DNA of 64,000 nucleotides, from the NCBI GenBank assembly GCA_013398955.1, contig VWPU01009562.1, forward strand, positions 343,501 to 407,500. The letters run 5' to 3'. A model generated the notes under the pieces. That model did not search any database, had not been told where the DNA came from, and saw only the letters and a program-made list of their open reading frames with translations. The DNA is from Callaeas wilsoni. Taxonomy: Eukaryota > Chordata > Aves > Passeriformes > Callaeidae. The position numbers and the translations under genes are program-made. This document shows, piece after piece, positions 1-10,500 of the stretch; the first letter of the stretch is position 1; each line of letters begins with the position of its first letter.

Positions 1-2
1 CC

Positions 3-89
3 TTATTTTATGCTTCAGTAAACAGTCTGGAAGATCAAGAGGCCAAGTTAATTCCTGAAGTAACTCCTTTTACTGAAGATGACTTATGA
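3..89 (+). CDS. Possible C-terminal coding tail entering from the left edge
   Basis: Frame 3 is open from the window edge to a TGA at 87-89 and encodes 28 residues ending in PFTEDDL. The residues look protein-like: acidic, with SLEDQEAKLIPEV in the middle. A possible splice acceptor (TTATTTTATGCTTCAG) ends at base 18, so a terminal exon could start at 19 in phase 1; alternatively the exon begins upstream of the window. An AATAAA at about 781-786 could serve as a poly(A) signal. I do not recognise the protein. An open run of this length is not rare by chance, so the call rests mainly on composition and is weak. Its reading phase does not match that of the exon pair near 17.3-18.3 kb, so I do not link them. 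Confidence 0.2.
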   Translation, partial: LFYASVNSLEDQEAKLIPEVTPFTEDDL

Positions 90-1695
90 TATAGCAAGGC
101 ATCTCAGAAAGAAGTCATAAACAAAGTTGGGGACTGACAAGTTCAGTCTCAACCACATATCACAAAAAAAAATCTTAGGAAATTATTCCCTTTTGTCTCT
201 GTCTGGAGGTATGAACAGAGGTTTTAATTCATTTTTCATGCTTGAGGATATCAGCAGTGCCCTGATGACTAAAAAATTGTGTTATCTCTGTCTACTTACT
301 TTGCTCCTTACTGCAACTGATAAAAGTTTTGGTCTATTGAAATGTCTGCTTGAGGCTTTTAGAGATTGCTCTCTGCCTGGTGAAAAACTACTTATGTACT
401 GCTCAATACAAATTTTTCATTTGGTTTCAGCTTTAGCATAATTTATCACCTTATAATTTGCATCATACTTCATAAACAATTCATTTTCTAGAAACTACCA
501 ATGGTTTCTGGCTCTTGTGATCTGATATTGTAAATACAGTCAGCAAGCAGTATGCTACATTTTAAATTTTCAGATAAATATTTCATGGTTCACAGCAATA
601 TTTCAGCTATGGAACTAATAGCAACTGGAAAACTTGGAACGTGAAACTTGCTAGATGACATATCAAAAGCATATGCCTTGGCACTGCAGTTTTGAATGAA
701 GTTTTGAGTGCCTGAAGCTGTGAAAAACTTTGAAAAGCAACATGTTCTGACAGGTCATTCAGTATTTCCTCTTACTTAGGAATAAAATAATACTTAATTT
801 ACTCTTTGCATTTCATATAACATGATTTACACCATCATGAAGTGTGTTATTTCTCTTTCTAATGCACATGGAGTTCACCCAGAATTTGCTTTTTTTTTTT
901 CTTTTGTTCTATTTAGACATCTTTTAAACTGTACCACATCCTTACTGACGAAAGCCACATAAGTCTTTAAACTAACCATTACAGCCAAAGGTCACCAAGG
1001 TGTAAGAATTTAATGCTGATCCTCACATTAAAAAAAAAAAAAATCCACAAAATAACAGACTCATCTTCCAACAACACAGAAATCAAAATGCTGAATAACT
1101 TTATAACTTGGTTTATTCTCCTAAATACAACGTTGTATTAAAGTGTAGTTATCTGTCATAAAACCTGTCAGCTGTAAACTAACAATTTTAAAACAATGAC
1201 CCTCGTTATGTTTTGCTCTTTCAAAATATTAGCTTCAGAATGAATGACTGATAACTGAGGTTTGTACATGTTTCCTCAAGGCAACCATCAAAAGATTGAA
1301 GGGAAAGTAAAGCCTGTATTATTTTTGCAAGATAATATATGACTGATTATCATATAATTGTTATCTGTACTTAGAAGCTGGTTGAGTTTTTATTTGGTTT
1401 TTAAATATTGTAGGCTTACACAGTCCTGGTAGAACATTAAGAAAGTTGGTAATTAGGTAATGCACTGTAAGTTTGCCAGGGGGAACGATCTATAATGAAC
1501 TAGTGTGCTTATACTTTCACCTGAATTTCTGACAATGGTTCTCGCTGAGCTCACCTCAATTGCATCTGTAGAAACCAGGGAGGTGCCTTTACTGCCTGGA
1601 GGCGTTTCATCAGGAGTCAATGGACCTCTTTATCTCTACAAAAGGTAGTCCCAAACCTACATTGTGATGGTGCTTACTCTCTTTTACCCTCCCTT

Positions 1696-1729
1696 GTTTT
1701 CAACATTTGTATGTTTTCAACATTTATAT
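1696..1729. repeat. 17-bp tandem duplication
   Basis: GTTTTCAACATTTGTAT at 1696-1712 is followed immediately by a copy with one mismatch at 1713-1729. It is a simple local duplication. Confidence 0.85.
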
Positions 1730-2174
1730 GTCTCCAACTACTGCAGATATCTTTTTGAAGATACATGGAATATGCCCTCACTATGCCTCAGAGATGAGAA
1801 AACAGTACATCTGTAATCTGCACGGTAGAATTTGTGTTTAAAGTATATAGCTAGTTTATGGAAGAACTGAGATCAACTAGACACAAGTGGAGCTGTCCCA
1901 AGGTTTCTGGTTACAGACAAGAATTTAGAGAGAAAGAAATAAAAACAACTGAAAACAAGCAGGATGCATATAAAATGATTTTGCTTGTAAAAACTTTATT
2001 TGCGGCTCATCTGGCCAAGTCAAGCTGTAGCAACCTGACAAATAAAATTCAGCAATTCACCTAATCCTCTCTAGAACAGTTTTGGAGTTTAAATAAAATA
2101 TAAAAAGTTGAGTAAACAAATTAGAAAAAGTACTAATTTAATTTTTAAAAAGAAATATTGAAGGATAAATGAAT

Positions 2175-2235
2175 ATAAATTAAATACTGAAAGAAAATTT
2201 TAAAAATTAAATATTGAATAAATTAAATACTGAAA
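2175..2235. repeat. AT-rich short tandem repeat
   Basis: The 18-mer ATAAATTAAATACTGAAA occurs at 2175-2192 and again at 2218-2235. A diverged copy of its core (ATTAAATATTGAA) lies between them, giving roughly three copies spaced by about 20 bp. Confidence 0.75.
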
Positions 2236-5200
2236 CGTCCATTTTTTCAGATATCTTTTCAGTTTAGAAGAAAATAATGTTCCTGAATATAGAAGACATT
2301 TTTCTGCAATACAGGAAGCTTCCTGCAAATATATTTGTGTAGAAAAAAAAATTGCTCATAAAATGTTTATCTCTGACTAGAGAAATCATTTCTATGGCTG
2401 TGTAAAAGGAAGCAGAATTCAGAGGATTTAAAACCTAGATTCATGTCTGGGACAAGAGTATGGTTTACCTTTATGACTTTCAGAGTTAACAAGGTAAAAA
2501 GAATACTTATACTGAACTTCTTTAATTTACAGGGTTTTATATTTCACTCAGTTTCACTCAACAGAAATTAGCTATTTTACCCATTTAAACCCATATGCTA
2601 AGCAAAAATTGCTTATATAGCACAAAAGCAGGTCGAGACAAACTTAATTGTTTGTTTCCTGCACACCCCCTCCAAATCAGCTCGCATAAACCAGACCAGA
2701 AACCGGTATTTTTCTTCAGCACAGGACTGTCCAGGCCAATCTGCCTTGCTGAGGTGTACACTGTAAACCTAGGCTAATGAACTTTGCTGGAAGTTTATTG
2801 GCTTTAAACACTGTGCTCTGGGACGTCTACAGACCCTGCCCTGTTTAACAAACTTACCTTCTAGGTGTGCCCAAGATAATTGATGTAAAAACAACTCAAG
2901 TATGTTTTCAAAGCCACAGTAACTCCTTTGAATTACAGGAAGGTAAAGCCTTGGTTCTCTCTCTCTGAGAGCAGTAGATGTAGCAATGAGACCAGCTACT
3001 CAAGTTACCTAGAAAATTAGAGTAGGTCAGAATTGTCGTTTTAACAACTATGATCAAAGCAGTGTTGAGTGAAAGGACGGAATGTGAAACTGATTTGCAG
3101 ATAACAAGGACAGAAGCACCAGCCCAAGTTTCAGTGCAGCACTGTTCACAGAATTTGTGTAACGCAGAACACTTGAGTCACAAGTACAGTCTGTCATGTA
3201 CCATTTTTAGCATTTGCTATTGTTTCTTTATCAACAAAGTTGAAAAAGTTTCAGTAAAGATGAAATATACAGACTTCAGCATCTCATAATATAATACATT
3301 GTAGTAAAATCAAAATACTGCAACTCACTGGAATGTTTTCCAAAACACATTGAAGAAATCAGGCCAAAACAACACTTTGGATGGAATTTGTTTCCACTAG
3401 AAACCATTTCAGCAACTCCAGTTATTGCACTTGCTCTAGGTTTATGTTACTGTAAGAAGAAACAGCATACCTTAAAAAAAAATGGAGTTGATTTTAGCAA
3501 GGATGTGGGAGTACAAAGTGCTTGACAGTGCGCAGTGTGCTGAACAAGAAGCTCTGAGTTCTTCCTCTTCTCTACAAAAGGACAAAATGACTTGTTACAT
3601 CTATTACTAGTTCCTGTTGAGAGGCTTGGTAAAAATAAGAAACTCTTAGCACAGTTCTTCAGAAAGAACAAATAAATCCAAGTTGCAATTCAGTTTTAGC
3701 AGCCTCTCATAAAACAGATTTTTTGGGCAGGTTTTCGGTGCTAAAACAATATTCAGGCCTTAAATAAGCAGTTATTTAACATGCACAATGGCACCTCCGG
3801 AGGCTTTAGGAAAACAGGTCCTTTTGCTGACAAGGTAAAACGCTTTGCTCTTCACCTCTTTTATGAAGTGCTACAATCTGAGTCCAGGCCTTCAACTTTC
3901 CTTTACCTGCATAATCCTAAACAATGAGATCTTTAATGAAAAGGATGAACATTTCAGCTTCCTTTATTCACCATTCAAAACAAAGATTTTGAAAACTATA
4001 CTTTGCAAGGACCCATGTGAATCACAGAGAAGGAATTTCTCAGAATGATGAGCCATAATGAGAACTTTGTGGCTTGGGCAAAATGACAGTACTAGTAATA
4101 TCAGAAAATATCATTTATATTAATGCCTTCTGTGTAAGAGTGAAGCACACCTAGAATGTATCTTTGTGGAAAATCAGTATTGTATTCCGAAGCTGCAAAA
4201 TGCTGGGCACAACAGAGTTCAAATCCTCCATCAGCTTAAGTGCTATAGGAACACAGTAATGGCAGATATCATAATCCTTCAATAGCTGATACACAAGTAT
4301 ACAACTAAAAGGCATTTTTTACTGAAATATAATAGTCCATAAATAAATAGGATAGGGACTAGAGCGTCAGTAGTAGCATCACTCATATTTTAGGGGATTC
4401 AGCAAGACTCAGTGATCACCAGGTGGGCACAAGAACATGTATAAGATATTAGACACACTGAAGTATGCCTTCTTGTAAGGCATTTTATAACAACTCAGAG
4501 CCCCTGGAACTGCGCAAGCAGGGCTGAGTTCGTCACAGGCAGTGAAAATCTAAGAAAGAAATTCTGTACAAAGATATTGAGACTGCATAAGCTTCCCTGT
4601 CAAGTTTTTGCTGCAAAAAAAACAATTTTGGTTTTATCAGTATAGGCAGAGACCCCAGACACAGAAAGAAAATGTACAATTATATACAAAATGTTGCAAA
4701 AATAAAAAAAAACCTATTGAAATCCTTAGCAATCCATGGATTTATAGCAAATTGGTCATATCAGTTTGATCAAGCTCTGAGGAACCTTAGAAGAAAATTT
4801 TGTTCAATTTCCTCTGTAAGTTTTCAAAGTTAATTCTTTTTGGAAGCATTTACTAGAAATATCCTCCCGTGAATGTGAAGAAGAAAGGGCTGTGAACCCC
4901 CTAGATTTACTTTACTGTAAAATATTAGTTGGACATGACCAAATGTTAATTCTTTTCACAGAGGTAATGATGGACTCGCCATGAAGAGCCTTCACAGTAT
5001 TTTTTTGCTTTTGAAGTGCCACCACCACCACCCTCCCTTACAAATTTGTGTGACCTGACTCTGCTCCTTTGCTTGTGGCAATTCAAGGAATTGAACTCTT
5101 TTCATAAAAACAGGCATGTTAGCTCATTTTTGTCCTGTATATACAATTGGTCCTATTGTTCTGATCACTTTTGACCTTAAATAAGTTCCACTTATTACTT

Positions 5201-7249
5201 ATAGTTGAAAGGCTCTGCAAATTTTTTTATGCAACATATTTAATGCCCGAGCTTTTAAGTTTTCATATAACAACATCCCGCAATTGCACAATTTTGAAAT
5301 AGAGAAAACAAGCTGGATCCCACACTGAACTTCTTTTCTATTTTATATCAAGTTTCTGGGACAAGGATAACCCTAAATTTATGTAAGCATGCCACCATTC
5401 CTTTGAGATCACAGTTTAGCCTTGCTGCAAGTCTTGGCTGAGCTTTCCCACTGTCCCCTGTTCACACACATATTTGATTTATGATTGATTTCTTCAATAG
5501 GTTGACTAATAGTTCCAGCACCCCAAAAGCTTTGTGATTCTTGCAGAGGACTGCAGTATAAATAACCATTCATTTATGTTATGGCCCTACTGTTTCCTAT
5601 AGGAGAAAACTGACAGTGCATACCTCTTGTGGTGGCCATGTAAATGCTCTTGTCCAGCTGTCCATCACAAGGACACTTCAGTGGTACAGAAAAGAGCTTT
5701 CATTTAATGAAAGGTCAAAAACATTATAATAATAAGACCTGGTTTATCAGAAAAGGCAGATTTTTGTTAAACATCATTTTATCCTTCAGCTTTGCTCAAT
5801 TTTCCAGAGAAAAAGACAAGCTTTTTGCCCAGCCTTCACCAGCCATACCACCTTGTGCTGCATATACCTAACACTGGGATGGAGTGTATGTTGTTAAGGC
5901 ACAGACTTTATCAGGGATCTTTATTGTGGAAACATCTAACTCACAGGGATTGCAAAATTCTACGTTGATGATTGCAAACTCCAGGACCTGCTGAAACCAC
6001 CAGAGCAGCTTAGTGCTATTGCTGCATTAAGTCATTACCATTACGCAAACAAAACATTGCTATGGAGTTTGCTAATGTCAGAAGGTGGTCTTTTAGTACA
6101 TTGCTCAATTTACAAACCTTCCTGTACACAGGCTATTCTGCAACAAGGCTTTACAGATTTGGAAATGCCAGACAAGAAGAGGTTTTTTTGGTTGGAATAA
6201 CTGATTAAGTTGTATAATAGCATTTTACGTACAAATCAACCATTTATTTCTGCCTGCACTTAGCAAATTCATACTAAAAATCCATTCAGAATGTGAGAGG
6301 TAGAAAAAAAACAGAATGCCTAAACCAAAAGCAGATGGATAGAAGTAAATACAGAATATTTATTCTCTTGGTGAAAAAAAAATTAAAATCTTAAAACAAC
6401 AACCTGAATGGTATTCCTCTTTTTTTCCCATTGGCATCACTAAAGATTACACTTTAAGAAAATATAAAACTAGTATTTTAAAGTGAGAATTCATCTTTTC
6501 ATTATGTTTGTTTGCATTTTTTCACATGGAGAGTGGGAGTGGGGAATACCTCATTTAGAGACTGGGGGAATTACCTTGAGGAAATAAATAAAATTTTCTA
6601 TGATTCTTCTTACCAAAATCAGTTGAAATGTATAAGATAAAAAAAAAATGTTGCAAATAATTATGCATAGAGAAAAATACTTTTAAAAGTTTGTGCCACA
6701 AAACAGGGCAAACAAGAAAAATCTTACCCAGCCTGCTAGCAAAAGATTTCAAATTACCTTTTTTCCCAGGAATCACACTGTTCTTATTAGGAAAGGATAT
6801 GTAGTGTTGTCTTACAAATAAAAAGAAATTAAATTTGGTTTATGAAAAAAGCAATATCTTTATATCCTTTTATAAGGATATTGTGAGGTACTGTAAGTTT
6901 TAAAATGTAGCTGTAAGTGTACAGTTTAAAAGAAAAGAGTATTGTTTCTTTCCATGTAGAGAGGCAGAGCTAACAAGGACAATATTGCAGTATTGAGAGG
7001 AGAGTGGTGTTAACTCTGCATGCACACTGTGCACAGAAACCTCCATGTCTTCCTGAATGACCTGGTCTGGTTCTTATACTGGGAGGAAAATTGTGAAATT
7101 GCAGGAGTGTAAAATCATTACCCTGTGGACAATCTGTCTGATTCAGGGCAAGGACTAGAACTTGTCTTTTAATTTGAACAATTGTGTGACCTAACCATCA
7201 GGCCACCAAGAGGATGTCTTTCTTCTGAGGGAAATGCATACAGAGAGAC

Positions 7250-7320
7250 GTATGTGTGTAATACAGATATACACACAATATATGCATGCACACACATACG
7301 TATGTTCATGCACATATACG
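7250..7320. repeat. Degenerate CA/TA alternating repeat
   Basis: The stretch alternates purine and pyrimidine almost throughout (GTATGTGTGTA, ATACACACA, ATGCATGCACACACATACGTATG). It is a decayed dinucleotide microsatellite that could adopt Z-form DNA. An ORF passes through it and is not considered coding. Confidence 0.7.
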
Positions 7321-9639
7321 AGATTCATCTTGATGGGGAGTTTTTATGTTTTGTGTCCTTAAAAGCCTCAACTGAAGGTAACAGAATTTCTCACATTACT
7401 CCAAGATGATATAGGTTGGCAACCCATATGCAGATTGTGTGGGCAGCCCCAGGCTAGTTAAAACTCCAGGTCAGACCAATGCATTAGCACCTTTATTTCA
7501 TGGAGTATCTGTAGAGCCTCTACATCCCCACTGCACCACGCACTCTAATTCCTGACTTGGTAGAGTTGCTATGATCCTTGCCATAAAATGCAGAAACAAT
7601 GTGAATTTGCAAAGTCCTATCTATGGTGCCACATTTACAGCCTGGATCTGAAAACTCTCAGTGCAAAACAAGCAAACCTTAAATCACAGAGGAATTCCTT
7701 GGTACTGATTAACCTCTAATCGTTTCAGGTCCAGGGCACACTGGCATGCAGGCAGTCAAATGTTTTTTCCCCAGTGTATCCCACCAGACCAACCCAAACA
7801 AAATCACAGAGGCTGTGTCTATGCCCAAGAATAAAAGTGTACCATGTACCCTGTCTTGGCACATTTGAAATGCTAAATGGGAATCGTGCTTAGTCACAGT
7901 AATTCCCAAACCACGCTGAGGAGATCTGGTGAGCCCTCCTCTCACCCACCCAGGGTGTGTAGGACAGGCTCTCTCTGGATCTCTATCTTGCCTTGACAAA
8001 GTGGATAAAGAGGTCAAGGTCAGCAGCGCAGGGAAGAACCAGGTACGGGTCAACATGCAGTGACAACCAGGCGGCACCCGAACCAGCAGATTACAGCACA
8101 AATATCTTTCCCCATGCTTCAGACCAGTTCAGCTCATCATTTTAGAGGAAAAACTACCTCAAATGAGCTTTGATCATCCGTAATGGATTCTTTCTGACTG
8201 GTTGTCAACCTGAAAATTAAAATGGCTGGTTGAGAAAGCACAACAATGTGTTGCAGCAAGGGGAGATTTATCATTTGTTCTGACTAATGAAGACATCATC
8301 ACCAGTGTAAATCTAACAGGCCAGATATCATTAGCCACTGATATTTTCCTTAAAAATCAAAATGCCTTTGTCCACAAAAGAAAAAGCCAGCATACAAATT
8401 TCAGTGTATTTGTTTTACTAATGGCAAAACTCAAATTATATTCTTTTCTTATCAGCTACACACTGGACATAGATGAAATCAACAGACTGTGCTCATTTTT
8501 TAATATGATAAACAAAAATGTAAAATGAGGAGATAAAACAGAGATGCATTCATGAATGCTAAGTTATTCCAATATTTAAATTAATTATATGCTTAAAGAG
8601 TGATTGCCTCTTTTTATCTTCTTCTAACTTACGAGCCAGAAAAGAGATCAAGAAACACAGCTGGGCATTTATTAATTCTATTCTTCCCTTTACAATTAAA
8701 CTTTAATCTGTTTCAAAGGACATTTGGGTTCTGTCCAATGCAGTTGCCACTTGAAACAGCGATTAAAGATAAAAGATATGAACATTACCTGTAGCAGCAT
8801 TTTGGGGGAAATTCGGTCTCTGGAAGAAATACACTTTGCAGCAAAAGAAGCAAAGGTTTGTCTAGAGTGGGTAATACACAAAATTAGTTCTAATTGATGT
8901 TTCTACAAACAGACAACTGGTTTTCCTTTTTGAAAAGCAACATCTGTGAAGGTTTATTTAAATATTTTACCTAATCTGAGTAGTCTTTAGAAAAATCAAG
9001 AACCAAAATCCTTTAATCTCATTAGCCCTCAGCTGGGATTCATCATAAATAACCCTCTATAACTTAAAAGCTGACGTAAAACTTGTATAATCAAAACCAA
9101 GACTTCAATCACAAGTAGCAGATTTTTAAATCCAAATGTTTATTGAAAAATCTGAACCCTTTCTTCTCACAATGAGAAAGAGTAGCATCAATGAAAAGCA
9201 GCACGGTTTCCCCCTCCCTGCAGACAAAGCGCCCGCTGTCAGTGGCTGCACACATCAGTCTTTGCCTTGGGCTGGGCAGCAGGATCTGTCTGCCTTCCCC
9301 TGGAGCTGAAATGCAATCCAGAAAGGAGGGATCTGTAATCATGCTACTGTGAGACATTAATATCTGCCAGGCCACGAGAAGCTATGGCTGCCTCAGATAT
9401 CAAATTAGATCAATTGGCCATCTGGGGTGAACACATGGAAGAACATACAGAGAGCAGTGAGCAGCAATTAGTCTTCTGAGGGTTTCAGGAAGGAGACTAA
9501 TCAGTAACACAGAGATCGCATCTATAACGGTACTGTAATTTGAACAACTTTTACCTTTAATGAGATTGAAAAGCCCTAAACAAATAGGAATACCCACCTA
9601 ATGAGACAGCTATCGGTCTGAGCGAGCAGATACAGGGAG

Positions 9640-10500
9640 TGGAGCCTCAAACCTTGACCAGCTGCCCTTGGCCGAGAGTGCCGGAAGCCTTTGTTGCAGG
9701 CACTCCACAATCAGGGAGGGTCAAGCACACTTTTAGCTGGTGCTGTGGGGACGCCTTAATAAGGATTGGGCTCAGATCACAGCACACAAAGTCAGCAGTT
9801 TGGACAGAAGAAGGGGTCCTTCTCTGAGTTCAAAGAAGCCTAAATATTCTTGGGCATGGTAGTGACGTGCCACAGGGCATATTGCCCAGTAGGTATTGGA
9901 GCAGCTGTCCCTGCCAGGACAGAGGATGCAACATAGGTACACCGCCCTCAAGGCTGAGGAAGCTGGCCATGCTTTCAAGTGAGGTATCTGGGCCGGCTGA
10001 CCCCGACCTGTGCAAAGCCACCGCGAGGAAGCAGTGGCAGCAGCAGGTGACTCCCAGCTGCAGGGGACAGCGGCCCCACCTGCCAGCCTGACCTGTTGGC
10101 AGCAGAAGTTTGCTGCGTGCTGGGGACCTGGATCTGGGTGTTGGGGGGGACTGCCAAAGCTGGCCTGACCCCCTGACTGTTACTCCATGATGTTCTTAAA
10201 CGTAGGCACCGGTGGCAGTGCTGGGAAACCTGGAGAGTGTCCAGTGACTACAGAGGTCTGCAGGTGGCAGTCGGGGACATGGGGACCCAGGTGACGTTCT
10301 CTTTCCCCTTCCAGTATGGAGAAAGGAGAAGGTCTCTGATAATGCATGTCAGCCATCGGTTGTGGAGCTGGTGTCAGCAAAAGGATTCTTGTTTCTCTGG
10401 CCATTAGACCTTGTTTTAGAATAAACGTGTGCTTGAGCAGGAGTTCGGCCAGATGACCTTCAGAATTCCCTTCCGGCCTTAGCCTGCCTGTGATGCCATG
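9640..10500 (+). mobile_element. CR1 LINE, ORF1 segment joined to 3' tail, plus strand
   Basis: CR1 is a non-LTR retrotransposon and the dominant avian LINE. From about 9990 to 10400 the DNA follows the ORF1 esterase-like region of a CR1 subfamily: the GDS block, the segment around GACCTGTTGGCAGCAGAAG, and the stretch ending in GGAGCTGGTGTCAGCAAAAGG. At about 10400-10500 it switches to a CR1 3'-tail sequence (GGCCAGATGACCTTCAGAATTCCC, then CTGTGATGCCATGA). The endonuclease and reverse-transcriptase genes that should lie between are missing. The 5' boundary is uncertain: 9640-9850 is GC-richer than its surroundings and may or may not belong. The copy is old and full of frameshifts and stops. 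Confidence 0.75.
9867..10404 (+). pseudogene. CR1 ORF1 remnant with GDS motif
   Basis: This is a broken ORF1 reading frame in the CR1 at 9640-10500. CR1 ORF1 proteins carry an SGNH/GDSL-hydrolase-like domain thought to act in the retrotransposon RNP. The nucleophile block is still readable: GGT GAC TCC at 10046-10054 encodes Gly-Asp-Ser, followed by QLQG. Further on, the block that should read Gly-Asn-Asn-Asp (about 10200-10230) is degraded, and stops occur near 10170 and beyond. It is non-functional. Confidence 0.65.

Larger units (their letters stand above)
90..9600. other. AT-rich unique DNA, no supported gene
   Basis: No ORF here has the length, splice signals or family resemblance to be called a gene. 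Small structures seen are a poly(T) run at about 889-900, a 17-bp tandem duplication at 1696-1729, an AT-rich tandem repeat at 2175-2235, and an alternating purine-pyrimidine CA/TA stretch at 7250-7320. A slightly GC-richer patch at 7700-8100 holds a 130-codon minus-strand ORF with no recognisable motif. Confidence 0.6.

Noticed and set aside
3754..3834. 81-base plus-strand segment, open for 27 codons, ending AAG|GTAAAA
   Set aside because: The acceptor lacks a pyrimidine tract and the donor is weak; many such segments occur by chance.
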